Below are positions 46,984 to 56,296 of a stretch of DNA of 64,000 nt, one piece after another (the first letter of the stretch is position 1; every line of letters begins with the position of its first letter). The translations under genes were made by a program, and so were the position numbers. The DNA comes from Maribacter sp. GTDB taxonomy: Bacteria; Bacteroidota; Bacteroidia; Flavobacteriales; Flavobacteriaceae. The notes beneath the pieces were generated by a model. It saw only the letters and a program-made list of their open reading frames with translations, was not told the origin of the DNA and did no database searches. The stretch spans positions 1 to 64,000 of the forward strand of contig PDPR01000020.1 in assembly GCA_002749285.1 (NCBI GenBank), read 5' to 3'.

Positions 46984-47013
46984 GCCATAAAAACCAATAC
47001 AGTGATTTTTCTT

Positions 47014-47021
47014 TACTTTTG
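47014..47021 (+). promoter_or_regulatory. candidate -7 element of rnpA
   Basis: TACTTTTG fits TAnnTTTG. Transcription would begin near 47028, after the GTG at 47024, which argues for a later rnpA start. No matching TTG box was found. Confidence 0.45.
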
Positions 47022-47023
47022 TA

Positions 47024-47500
47024 GTGTGGCATAAAGAATGCCCTAAAATACATAAATCAGGGGTTTCCCTATTTAGCCAGAATATCATTAAAAAAGCAGA
47101 CAACCTAGTAGAACATAGCTTTTCATTTCCGAAAAAAGAAAAGTTAAAGAGTAAAAAGTTGATAGAACAACTTTTTAAAGAGGGGAGACACCTCAGTGGG
47201 TACCCTTTAAAATTACTTTATCTGAAGTTGGATTCCCCTGTGGATGGCCGGATCAAAACCGGGGTGGCCGTTCCAAAGAAAAACTTTAAAAGCGCAGTCA
47301 AAAGAAACCGCATAAAAAGGTTGTTGCGCGAATCATACCGTCTTAACAAAGAAGTTGTTTTTAACAATAGCGAAGGAAATTTTGCATTTCTAATTTTATA
47401 CCTTGGTAAAGAAATGCCCAGTTTTCCGACAATAGAAAAAAGCATGAAAAAAACACTTCAAAAATTCCTAAAAAAAACCGATAATGCGAAAGATGATTAA
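47024..47500 (+). CDS. rnpA: ribonuclease P protein component
   Basis: Protein subunit of RNase P, which trims the 5' ends of tRNA precursors. Conserved start of the domain SFPKKEKLKSKKLIEQLFKEG, and the RNR signature KRNRIKRLLRESYR. The mapped start is GTG at 47024, which gives about 30 residues more than usual. No ATG occurs before the domain, so the true start is an unusual codon. It lacks its usual neighbour rpmH; the S41 peptidase gene overlaps its last 17 bases, so the two are co-translated. Confidence 0.92.
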   Translation: MWHKECPKIHKSGVSLFSQNIIKKADNLVEHSFSFPKKEKLKSKKLIEQLFKEGRHLSGYPLKLLYLKLDSPVDGRIKTGVAVPKKNFKSAVKRNRIKRLLRESYRLNKEVVFNNSEGNFAFLILYLGKEMPSFPTIEKSMKKTLQKFLKKTDNAKDD

Positions 47501-49112
47501 GAAAAAGGTGTTAGTGCCAATATTAGCGATTACCTTTTTACTCGTTGGTAGTGGTTTCAAAAGTGATTTTTTCGAAATAGCAAAACAGATAGAGATATTC
47601 ACTACCCTGTTCAAAGAACTTAACATGAATTATGTGGATGAGACCAATCCCGCTGAATTGATGAACTCAGCCATCAAGAACATGTTGGATGAATTGGACC
47701 CCTATACCAAATTCTTGAATGAACAGGATGTAGAGACCTACAAAATCAATAATGCCGGTGAATACTCCGGTATAGGGGCATTGGTACGTTCTTATAATAA
47801 TCGCTTATTGGTCATAGAACCCTACAAGGACTACCCTGCGGACAATGCCGGGTTAAAGGCTGGGGATGAAATTGTTAAAATCGGGAATACCAATGTTTCG
47901 GATTTTGATGATAATGCCAGTGAACTTCTAAGGGGGGCCAATAATTCTGAAGTGGCAATTACCTACAAAAGACAGGGCAAGATCAATACCACATCAATAA
48001 AAAGAGAGGCCATTGAAGTTGATGCCGTTCCTTATTATGCCATGGTAGACGAAAAAACAGGGCTTATCGTTCTTTCGAAATTCAATGCCAAAGCCTCATC
48101 ACAAACCAAGTCAGCACTCCTTGACCTAAAAGGAAAAGGGGCTGAAAAGATAATCTTGGACCTACGTGGAAACCCAGGCGGGTTATTGTCAGAGGCCATT
48201 AATATAACAAACCTCTTTGTTCCCAAAGGGGAATTGATAGTCACCACAAAATCAAAGGTAAAAAAGTTCAACTCAGAATACAAGACCAAGAAAAAACCGG
48301 TAGACACCGAAATACCCTTGGTCGTCTTGGTAAATGGGAATAGTGCCTCGGCAAGTGAAATCGTATCCGGAAGTCTTCAAGATCTGGATCGTGCTGTTAT
48401 TATGGGGGCACGGAGCTTTGGGAAAGGGTTGGTGCAAAGACCATTAAAACTCACCTATGGCACCCAGTTGAAAGTGACCATAAGCCGCTACTACACCCCC
48501 TCGGGAAGGTGTATACAGTCCTTGGATTATTGGAATAAGGATGAAAATGGCAATGCCGTTCGGCAAACACGATTCAACGAGTTCAAAACAAGAAACGGCC
48601 GCAAAGTAGAAGATGGTGGTGGGGTATTGCCCGATATCCTGATTGATGAACTAAAGACGAATTCCTTATTGAAGGCCTTGGAGAAAAACAATGTTATTTT
48701 TGATTATGCCACAAACTACCATTATAGGAACTCCCTTGAGCGTTTGGGTGATTTTACTTTTTCAGATGCGGATTTCGATGCGTTCAAAACCTTTGTGACC
48801 CAAAGTAATTTTGCCTATGAGACAAAAACCGAAAAAGCCCTAAAAGAAGCCATGTCCGTCGAAAATGATGCTGTTTTGGGTAATGCTGTCCAAGAAAGCT
48901 ATAAATCCCTGTTGAATGAAATCGAAAAAAGCAAAACCATTGCCTTGGATAAATACAAGAAAGAGATCAAGAAAAAATTAGAAGACGAGATCATCAAAAG
49001 ATATTTTTATAGGGAAGGGTTGTTCACCTACTACCTAACCCATGATGAAGCCATACTCGCTGCAAAGGAATTGCTGGCCAATGAAAGTAAGTACAGGGGT
49101 ATTTTACAATAA
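47484..49112 (+). CDS. S41 family C-terminal processing peptidase
   Basis: A 542-aa periplasmic protease with an uncleaved or cleaved N-terminal hydrophobic segment (VLVPILAITFLLVGSGF). N-terminal helix region with DELDPYTKFL, PDZ domain (about 90-175), then the catalytic core with the Ser in NGNSASASE (287-292) and Lys314 in FGKGLVQ. The C-terminal 150 residues are helical. It trims C-termini of envelope proteins. Overlap with rnpA suggests shared regulation, an order seen in Flavobacteriia. Confidence 0.93.
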   Translation: MRKMIKKKVLVPILAITFLLVGSGFKSDFFEIAKQIEIFTTLFKELNMNYVDETNPAELMNSAIKNMLDELDPYTKFLNEQDVETYKINNAGEYSGIGALVRSYNNRLLVIEPYKDYPADNAGLKAGDEIVKIGNTNVSDFDDNASELLRGANNSEVAITYKRQGKINTTSIKREAIEVDAVPYYAMVDEKTGLIVLSKFNAKASSQTKSALLDLKGKGAEKIILDLRGNPGGLLSEAINITNLFVPKGELIVTTKSKVKKFNSEYKTKKKPVDTEIPLVVLVNGNSASASEIVSGSLQDLDRAVIMGARSFGKGLVQRPLKLTYGTQLKVTISRYYTPSGRCIQSLDYWNKDENGNAVRQTRFNEFKTRNGRKVEDGGGVLPDILIDELKTNSLLKALEKNNVIFDYATNYHYRNSLERLGDFTFSDADFDAFKTFVTQSNFAYETKTEKALKEAMSVENDAVLGNAVQESYKSLLNEIEKSKTIALDKYKKEIKKKLEDEIIKRYFYREGLFTYYLTHDEAILAAKELLANESKYRGILQ

Positions 49113-49211
49113 AGTGAAATTGAAGTTCCGGGTTCCGTTTTATAAAATTGGTTTACATGAAATAAACGTACCTTACAGGGTATCATATAACCTGATGGGA
49201 TAAATATAAGG

Positions 49212-50090
49212 ATGGATCGACCACTGTTTTCAAGTTTTATATCACATATCGGCCATATTTTGGGTTGTAAGGTTATAAAGATAGAAACAGTTTCTGGCGG
49301 CGATATATCAAAAGCCTATAAAATATATACCCGGACACATCGGTTTTTCTGCAAGGTGAACGAGAACCCTTCCGCACTGCAAATGTTCAATACGGAAAAA
49401 GCCGGGCTTGAACATATAGAACACACCAAGACCATAAGGGTGCCCGAAATACTCGGTTGTGGTCAACACAGGGGCATTTTTTATCTTTTGATGGAATTCA
49501 TTCCCTCTAAAAGTGCCGACTCCAAAGCTTTCGAAACCCTTGGGCATCAATTGGCAAAAATGCATTCCTTTCCCGTAGGGAATTCCTTTGGATGGCGGCA
49601 GGACAATTTCATTGGAAGCTTGGCACAATCGAACAAAAACCATCCGGACTGGTCACAATTCTATGTACAGGAACGCTTGTTGCCCCAACTTAAAATGGCC
49701 AATGAAAAACGGTTGTTGGACTTTGACGAAATTCCTTCCGAAAATAAGCTCGTTAAAGGATGCCAACAATTCTTTACCAATACAACTCCCTCTCTACTCC
49801 ATGGCGATTTATGGAGTGGCAATTACCTTATCGACAACCAAGGAATCCCTTACCTCATCGACCCAGCGGTATACTATGGGCATCATGAGGTGGATATTGC
49901 CATGACAAAACTCTTTGGAGGTTTCGGATCCTTTTTTTATAAGGCTTATTCAGAAGGTTTTCGAGAGATAGAGGGGGTTAAGGAACGTACTGAGATATAC
50001 CAACTATACTACTTGTTGGTTCATTTGAATTTGTTTGGAAACCCATATTCTTCCCCTGTAAAACGCTTATTGAAAAAGTATTTTGGTTGA
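49212..50090 (+). CDS. fructosamine kinase family protein
   Basis: A 292-aa APH-fold kinase: KVNENPSALQMFNTEKAGLEHI, LLMEFIP, HQLAKMHS, catalytic LLHGDLWSGNYL and YLIDPAVYYGHHEVD. The family phosphorylates ketosamines so that glycated proteins can be repaired. No neighbour shares this function. It converges on the NlpC/P60 gene with 21 bp between stops. Confidence 0.9.
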   Translation: MDRPLFSSFISHIGHILGCKVIKIETVSGGDISKAYKIYTRTHRFFCKVNENPSALQMFNTEKAGLEHIEHTKTIRVPEILGCGQHRGIFYLLMEFIPSKSADSKAFETLGHQLAKMHSFPVGNSFGWRQDNFIGSLAQSNKNHPDWSQFYVQERLLPQLKMANEKRLLDFDEIPSENKLVKGCQQFFTNTTPSLLHGDLWSGNYLIDNQGIPYLIDPAVYYGHHEVDIAMTKLFGGFGSFFYKAYSEGFREIEGVKERTEIYQLYYLLVHLNLFGNPYSSPVKRLLKKYFG

Positions 50091-50111
50091 CCATAAGTAA
50101 TATGTGGTGGT

Positions 50112-51308
50112 TCAATCCTTGAATATTGGAGTATCGGCCAGATTGATCAACCTATCCTCCTTTTCTTTTAATATCCTATTTGTGCGTAAATAACGATTCA
50201 GGTTCCAGTCATCAAAATTAGGGGCTTTAGGATCCATACTACTGATACGTACCATTTCAGAAGAGTGTATAAACTCATTATTACCGATCCACATACCAAC
50301 ATGTACTACCTTTTCCGGGGTAGAGTCAGTGGCTTTTCGACCAAAGAACAACAAATCACCTTTTTCAAGATTATCAAAATTCTTGACTGAATCGATAGGT
50401 TTTCCTGTATGGGCCTGTTGGGAGGCATCCCTTGGAACAACCATACCGTTCAAGAAATAAATGGTTTTGGTAAAACCACTACAATCGGCCCCTTTGGTAG
50501 AGGTTCCCCCCCACAGATAAGGTATGCCCATTAATTTTTTGGATGTCTCCACCAAGGAATCAGCCGTTGGGTCCAAATCCTGTAACCATTGATCATAATC
50601 CTGTGCTTCGCGCTTATCGACATATGCGATTCTGCCATCTGGGTATTTCACTTTATAGAACCCTTTATCTTCCCCTAATTTTTCAATAACGGCCCCAGCC
50701 ACAATATCGGATACCCTTTGTGAACTTTTATCGGTCATTGAATACGTATGCCCATAGGTCTTCGTAAATATGACCTTCTCGGAAGTTTTCCACTGGTTTG
50801 CCGAAATGGAATCCATTAATTGAATACCACCACTATCGACCCATGAAAGATATTGGTCCGGTGTTTGTATCAAATACCAACCATCTGACTTTTTATAGAC
50901 CTTGACCGGTGTGCCCAAAGTGGCTTGGGTGGCCAATTCAGCGGAATGTTTTGGCTGGCTGCGCAGATTGGCTACAGAAATCCTAATAATCGCCTGGGTT
51001 TTCCCTTCTAGATCCTTGGTTGGCAATGTTTGGATACTATCGATGAAAACAACATTTTCAGAAGACAACCTGGTTTTTAAGGCATCAATGGCATTCGGCA
51101 GGTTGCTTTCCCCTTTTAAAATATATGTATCGTTCCCCTTGATTGCCTTTATATCAAAAAGTGCCACCCGTTTGTCCGGGGCAACCTCTTTTTTTACTTC
51201 ATCTATTTGCTTTTGCAATAGGTTGTCCAACCTTTTATCCTCCTTCCCACATCCTTGGAATATCAATAAAAATACAAGAACACAGTTAAAAACACGTCTA
51301 TAGGGCAT
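50112..51308 (-). CDS. NlpC/P60 peptidoglycan endopeptidase with SH3 domains, lipoprotein
   Basis: A 398-aa protein. Lipobox near Cys20 (IFQGC), bacterial SH3-like domains (about 115-240), then the NlpC/P60 core with Cys276 in KGADCSGF and His336 in VVHVGMW. It probably cuts gamma-D-Glu-diamino acid links in cell-wall stem peptides from the envelope. Full length. It is divergent from the restriction-modification genes; a TATTTTTG box at 51332-51325 on the minus strand may be its -7 element. Confidence 0.9.
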   Translation of the reverse strand: MPYRRVFNCVLVFLLIFQGCGKEDKRLDNLLQKQIDEVKKEVAPDKRVALFDIKAIKGNDTYILKGESNLPNAIDALKTRLSSENVVFIDSIQTLPTKDLEGKTQAIIRISVANLRSQPKHSAELATQATLGTPVKVYKKSDGWYLIQTPDQYLSWVDSGGIQLMDSISANQWKTSEKVIFTKTYGHTYSMTDKSSQRVSDIVAGAVIEKLGEDKGFYKVKYPDGRIAYVDKREAQDYDQWLQDLDPTADSLVETSKKLMGIPYLWGGTSTKGADCSGFTKTIYFLNGMVVPRDASQQAHTGKPIDSVKNFDNLEKGDLLFFGRKATDSTPEKVVHVGMWIGNNEFIHSSEMVRISSMDPKAPNFDDWNLNRYLRTNRILKEKEDRLINLADTPIFKD

Positions 51309-51432
51309 ACATCGAAATTTTATCCAAAAATAGGCAATAAATGATTTTTATTCTTCCAATTTCTATAGGTTACAGGAATGAGGGGATAAATGTTTCTTTC
51401 TTTTACCCTGTTTTTACCTAATTTAGCCCCCG

Positions 51433-52659
51433 ATGGAAAAACTAAAGGTCATAGAACTTTTTGCAGGTGTTGGTGGTTTTCGTTTGGGGCTTGAAAATGC
51501 TGGTAACTACGAGGTTGTTTGGTCGAACCAATGGGAACCTTCTACCAAAACCCAACACGCATCAATGGTCTATGAGGCTCGATTTGGTAGTCAAAACCAC
51601 TGCAATGAGGATATTTCCGAAGTCAAGACCACTGATATTCCCGATGCGGATCTTTTGGTAGGTGGTTTTCCCTGTCAGGATTATTCCGTGGCAACAACCT
51701 TACAGAACTCCAAAGGACTGATTGGTAAAAAGGGAGTATTGTGGTGGTCTATACATCGTATTCTATCGGGGAAAAAAAAACCGCCCGGATACCTTTTTCT
51801 CGAAAATGTAGATCGACTGTTAAAATCCCCCTCAACCCAAAGGGGTCGCGACTTTGCCCTTATGCTCAAAAGTTTGGATGATTTGGGCTATGCCGTGGAG
51901 TGGCGGGTGATAAACGCCGCTGATTACGGTATGCCGCAACGGCGTAGACGTATATTCTTCCTTGGTTACCATAAATCCACTCCCCTATACAAGGCTTTGA
52001 AAAAAGCGAATAAAAAAGAATGGATTGCCCAACAAGGTTCCATAGCGAACGCTTTTCCTGTTCAAAACACTTTGGAGCACTACAACCAATTCATTATAAA
52101 AGGGAGCTTGGTTGAAATTTCAGAAGAATTCAACCAAGGTAAAAAGCTATCCCCTTTCGCCAATACAGGGGTAAGTATCAAGGGGGAGGTTTTTACGGCA
52201 AAGACCCATCCTAATTATGATGGGCCACGAACAGTACTTGCCGATGTACTTCAAAATGGGGAGGTTTCCGAGGATTTCTATATTCCTTCGGATGAATATC
52301 CTAAATGGGGTTATTTAAAAGGGGCCAAAAAGGAAGTACGGACTGCAAAAAGCGGTTTTGAATATAATTATAGTGAGGGAGGAATGATTTTCCCCGATGC
52401 ATTGGATAATGCCTCACGCACCATTATTACCGGTGAAGGGGGGAAAGCTCCGTCTAGGTTCAAACATGTTATAAAGACCCCTAAAGGACTTCGGCGTTTG
52501 ACCCCTATAGAATTGGAGCGCTTGAACATGTTCCCGGACAACCACACCCAATTGAATGGCATTTCGGATACCAAACGCGCTTTTTTTATGGGCAATGCCC
52601 TAGTGGTCGGTGTGGTGGAACAAATCGCAAAAATACTGTTTGATAAAATCAACAGCTAA
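51433..52659 (+). CDS. DNA (cytosine-5-)-methyltransferase
   Basis: A 408-aa C5 methyltransferase of a type II system. Motif I ELFAGVGGFRLGLE, motif IV GGFPCQDYS with Cys81, motif VI FLENVD with Glu124, motif VIII MPQRRRRIFFLGY, then a target-recognition region of about 180 residues and motifs IX/X (RRLTPIELERLNMFP, GNALVVGVVEQIA). Recognition sequence cannot be read. The next gene starts 3 nt after the stop and is the probable restriction partner. Confidence 0.95.
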   Translation: MEKLKVIELFAGVGGFRLGLENAGNYEVVWSNQWEPSTKTQHASMVYEARFGSQNHCNEDISEVKTTDIPDADLLVGGFPCQDYSVATTLQNSKGLIGKKGVLWWSIHRILSGKKKPPGYLFLENVDRLLKSPSTQRGRDFALMLKSLDDLGYAVEWRVINAADYGMPQRRRRIFFLGYHKSTPLYKALKKANKKEWIAQQGSIANAFPVQNTLEHYNQFIIKGSLVEISEEFNQGKKLSPFANTGVSIKGEVFTAKTHPNYDGPRTVLADVLQNGEVSEDFYIPSDEYPKWGYLKGAKKEVRTAKSGFEYNYSEGGMIFPDALDNASRTIITGEGGKAPSRFKHVIKTPKGLRRLTPIELERLNMFPDNHTQLNGISDTKRAFFMGNALVVGVVEQIAKILFDKINS

Positions 52660-52662
52660 ATC

Positions 52663-53277
52663 GTGGACGATAAAAGCCTTTTTAAAAGTGATCTGCAGAA
52701 AGAAAAACAACTTGCCGCCCTTTTAGATTCAATGTATAGGAACAACTTGAAATTCTATGGTTTTGAACGGGTATCCGATTTAAATCTACAGCTACAAGGC
52801 GTTGACCTGGTCCTGACCCAAAAACACAACCAAAAAAGATTCTTTATTGATGAGAAGGCCCAATTGGATTATGTAAATGAGGACCTGCCCACTTTTGCCT
52901 TTGAAATCAACTATCGGAAAAACGGAAAAAGAAAACAAGGGTGGCTTTATGATGCTTCAAAGAAAACCGATTTCTATGCCTTGGTTACGGCCATCTATTC
53001 CGACAAACCCCAAACATATACCTCCTGTAAGATCACTTTTGTAAACCGGCGCAAACTTCTTGGACTATTGACGACCAGAAAACTCTCCCAAAAACGTTTG
53101 GAAGATTATCAGGGGAAATCCAATGGTAAGCACGGTAAACTTAAAATAAACGAACTGGATCCCTATTCGGAAGGTTACCTCTATTCCTCGACCCAAAACA
53201 AGGTGGAAAAACCATTCAATCTAATATTAAAACTTGATTTCCTGGTTGAAAATGGTATTGCCAAACGTTTTGTCTAA
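52663..53277 (+). CDS. putative type II restriction endonuclease (PD-(D/E)XK-like)
   Basis: A 204-aa protein of no family I recognise, starting at GTG 3 nt after the methyltransferase. It has a small nuclease-like core: GVDLVLT with Asp48, then FFIDEKAQ with Asp63 and Lys65, spaced as in PD-(D/E)XK nucleases, then two further beta strands. The C-terminal half is basic (VNRRKLLGLLTTRKLSQKRLEDYQGKSNGKHGK). Position and motif together support a restriction enzyme; the specificity is unknown and it could instead be an accessory protein. Confidence 0.65.
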   Translation: MDDKSLFKSDLQKEKQLAALLDSMYRNNLKFYGFERVSDLNLQLQGVDLVLTQKHNQKRFFIDEKAQLDYVNEDLPTFAFEINYRKNGKRKQGWLYDASKKTDFYALVTAIYSDKPQTYTSCKITFVNRRKLLGLLTTRKLSQKRLEDYQGKSNGKHGKLKINELDPYSEGYLYSSTQNKVEKPFNLILKLDFLVENGIAKRFV

Positions 53278-53449
53278 GTGTTTTTACATACCGTATTTGG
53301 AATCCCTCCCTTATAAACCACCTGATGGGCCCTATTGATCAATCCGGTTTTCATGTTTCGTTGGCCATTGTCATTCTGTTTTAAAATATAAACCAAAATC
53401 CGTCTCAAATCATTACTTTTAAACACATTTTTATAAATACACAAAATCA

Positions 53450-55810
53450 ATGCGTTTATCCAGGTCCATTACTACAACAGTCGCTTATTTAAGTATCATA
53501 ACCATATGCTTTTCCCAAAAAAAGGAACAAAACCTACCATACAAGGATAGTACTTTGGATGTTAGGCTCCGTGTGAAAGACCTATTGGGCCGTATGACCT
53601 TAGAGGAGAAAATATCACAAATGAATATGTTGTCGCTTTCTAAATTGGAATTTGATAATAACGAAAATGTAACTGCCGAATCCTTACAATCCTTATTCCA
53701 AGGACAAAGTATAGGGTGTCTGGAAAGTCCGTTCATCGGTGTGGATCAAATAGCCAATTTTTCCGAGGCAGCGGACAACTATCTACGGAACGAAACAAGA
53801 CTTGGTATCCCTGCCATTCAAATAGCGGAATGTCTCCATGGCCAATTGGCCTTTGGGGCTACTATTTTTCCGCAGGCCATTGCACAGGGGAGTACCTGGA
53901 ATAAGGAATTGATCCAAAAAATGAGTTCAATGATCGCTTATGAGGCCAGCTTATCAGGAGTTGACCAAGCTTTATCACCTCTTTTTGATTTGGCTAGGGA
54001 TCCAAGATACGGTAGAGTCGAAGAATGTTATGGGGAAGACCCGTTTCATGTAGCGGAGATGGGAAAATCCTTTGTAATTGGCATGCAAGGAGATCCAAAG
54101 GTTACAAAAAACCATATACCGGACAATAAGCTTATGTGTACCGCGAAACACTTTGTCGCCTATAGCACACCGGTTGCAGGCATTAATCTGGGACCAAATA
54201 ATGTTGGCCCAAGGGATTTAAGGAACCTACATCTATATCCGTTTAAAAAGGTAATACAAGAAGCGAACATCTATTCGGTTATGCCAGCTTATAATGAAGT
54301 AAATGGTATTCCGCTGCATAGCAATGAATACCTTATGAAAGACATTCTTCGCAAAGAATTGGGTTTTAAAGGGTATGTGTTCTCCGATTATGAGGCTATA
54401 TGGATGTTAGAGCATTTTCATAAAGTGACCCACGACAAGAAAGAAACCGCTATTGGTGCCTTACAAGCAGGTATTGATCTTGAGGCACCAAAGCCCTATG
54501 CATTTTCAGAATTGGCAGAACTCATTAAAAAAGGAAAAATAGATGTTTCTTTGATAGACCAAGCAGTAACGAACATTCTTACTGCAAAATTCAAGGCAGG
54601 TCTTTTTGATAAACCTTATACCGCCCCTAAAAAGGTATCTGCCAAGGTTCACTCCCAAGAAGCGAAAAACCTGGCACGTGAAGTTGCCGAGGAATCTATC
54701 ATACTTCTAAAAAACCAAAATAACATATTGCCCTTAAGAACTTCCAACCTAAATTCCATCGCTGTTATAGGTCCCAACGCAAATCAGGTCCAATATGGGG
54801 ACTATAGTGCCACCAAGGACAATGCTTCCGGTATAACCATATTGGAAGGAATAAAAAACCATGTAAGGAATACCGTTAAAGTGAACTACGCCGAAGGTTG
54901 TGGCATTACTAGTCTCGATAACAGTAATATCCCTGCAGCTGTGGCCGTGGCAAAACAAAGCGATGTTGTTGTTTTGGTCGTCGGGGGAACCAGTATGACC
55001 TTGTCAGGTATTGGCTGGGGAAAAGATATTCCCGGGGATTATGCAACCTCAGGTGAAGGGTTTGATAGAACCACCTTAACACCGCCCGGTATTCAACCAG
55101 AACTGATCAGGGCCATATATGAAACCGGCAAACCTATAATATTGGTCATGGTCCACGGGCGCGCCTATTCCATTGCCTGGGAAAAAGAACATATCCCCGC
55201 CATTGTAGAGGCATGGTATCCTGGGGAAGAAGGTGGCAATGCCATTGCGAATATCCTTTTTGGGAAAGTGAATCCGTCAGGTAAATTACCCGTATCAGTG
55301 CCCAAAAGTGTTGGCCACGTACCAACTTTTTACAATACAAAACCTTCAGGAAAGGGTTTTTATTACCAAAGGGGAACAAAAGAAAAACCAGGTAGGGATT
55401 ATGTGTTTTCCTCCCCGGATGCCCTTTTTCCCTTTGGTCATGGATTAAGTTATACCCAATTCGAATATTCCAATTTAAAAGTTGGAAATACCGGACTCGA
55501 TACGAATGGACCTATCCATATTTCCATGGATATCAAAAACATTGGGGAAATGAAAGGGAAAGAAGTTATACAGGTTTATATCAATGATAAAATCAGTTCG
55601 GTTACCACTCCTATAAAAGTCTTGAAAGAATTCAGGAAGTTGGAATTAAAACCGTCTGAAACCAAGAAAGTTGAGTTTTACATACCAATTGATGAACTTG
55701 GTTTATGGAATAAAAACATGGACTATATGGTAGAGCCAGGGGAGTTCGACATTATGGTAGGAAGTTCTTCTGAAGATATACGCCTTACCAAAACCATATT
55801 GATCGACTAG
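53450..55810 (+). CDS. glycoside hydrolase family 3 (beta-glucosidase/xylosidase type)
   Basis: A 786-aa exported enzyme with a signal peptide (MRLSRSITTTVAYLSIITICFS). GH3 N-terminal barrel (about 35-360) with the nucleophile Asp313 in FSDYEA (Tyr replaces the common Trp), the GH3 C-terminal sandwich (about 410-640) and a fibronectin-III-like end. Acts on beta-linked gluco- or xylo-oligosaccharides; exact linkage unknown. It stands alone, without a SusCD pair. Confidence 0.93.
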   Translation: MRLSRSITTTVAYLSIITICFSQKKEQNLPYKDSTLDVRLRVKDLLGRMTLEEKISQMNMLSLSKLEFDNNENVTAESLQSLFQGQSIGCLESPFIGVDQIANFSEAADNYLRNETRLGIPAIQIAECLHGQLAFGATIFPQAIAQGSTWNKELIQKMSSMIAYEASLSGVDQALSPLFDLARDPRYGRVEECYGEDPFHVAEMGKSFVIGMQGDPKVTKNHIPDNKLMCTAKHFVAYSTPVAGINLGPNNVGPRDLRNLHLYPFKKVIQEANIYSVMPAYNEVNGIPLHSNEYLMKDILRKELGFKGYVFSDYEAIWMLEHFHKVTHDKKETAIGALQAGIDLEAPKPYAFSELAELIKKGKIDVSLIDQAVTNILTAKFKAGLFDKPYTAPKKVSAKVHSQEAKNLAREVAEESIILLKNQNNILPLRTSNLNSIAVIGPNANQVQYGDYSATKDNASGITILEGIKNHVRNTVKVNYAEGCGITSLDNSNIPAAVAVAKQSDVVVLVVGGTSMTLSGIGWGKDIPGDYATSGEGFDRTTLTPPGIQPELIRAIYETGKPIILVMVHGRAYSIAWEKEHIPAIVEAWYPGEEGGNAIANILFGKVNPSGKLPVSVPKSVGHVPTFYNTKPSGKGFYYQRGTKEKPGRDYVFSSPDALFPFGHGLSYTQFEYSNLKVGNTGLDTNGPIHISMDIKNIGEMKGKEVIQVYINDKISSVTTPIKVLKEFRKLELKPSETKKVEFYIPIDELGLWNKNMDYMVEPGEFDIMVGSSSEDIRLTKTILID

Positions 55811-55847
55811 GTAAAATTTCAATCACCAATAAATCAATTATTCGTAT

Positions 55848-56294
55848 TCAATATTGGTTTTTCAGCATTCCGATATGCGGAATACCATCTTCCAAATATC
55901 CTTCCCCGATTTCCTTAAAACCAAGGGAGCTGTAGAATTTTATAAGATAGACCTGTGCTGAAATCTTAATGGTGGTCTCGTTGAAGTGTTCTTTAATAGC
56001 TTTTATGGAAGCGATCATTATCTCATTGCCATAACCGTATTTCCGTTCAGATTCCTTTACCACCACACGGCCAATACTGGCCTCTTCAAAGTAATCACCT
56101 GCCTTGAATATCCGGGTATAGCTTACTATTCTATTATCATTGGTTCCCAAAACATGTAGGGCTTTTTGATCCTTACTGTCCAAGTCTTGGTAAACACAAT
56201 CTTGCTCAACCACAAAAACCTCGGATCGCAATTGAAGGATACCGTACAACTCTTCCAAAGAAAGATCCTCAAACTTTTTTATGTAAATGTTCAT
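55848..56294 (-). CDS. GNAT family N-acetyltransferase (ElaA type)
   Basis: A 148-aa acetyltransferase. ElaA-like start (IKKFEDLSLEELYGILQLRSEVFVVEQDCVYQDLD) and the acetyl-CoA loop IGRVVVKESERKYGYGNEIM. ATG 56294 lies 2 nt after the stop of the CDF gene, so the two are co-transcribed. Substrate unknown. Confidence 0.88.
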   Translation of the reverse strand: MNIYIKKFEDLSLEELYGILQLRSEVFVVEQDCVYQDLDSKDQKALHVLGTNDNRIVSYTRIFKAGDYFEEASIGRVVVKESERKYGYGNEIMIASIKAIKEHFNETTIKISAQVYLIKFYSSLGFKEIGEGYLEDGIPHIGMLKNQY

Positions 56295-56296
56295 TT

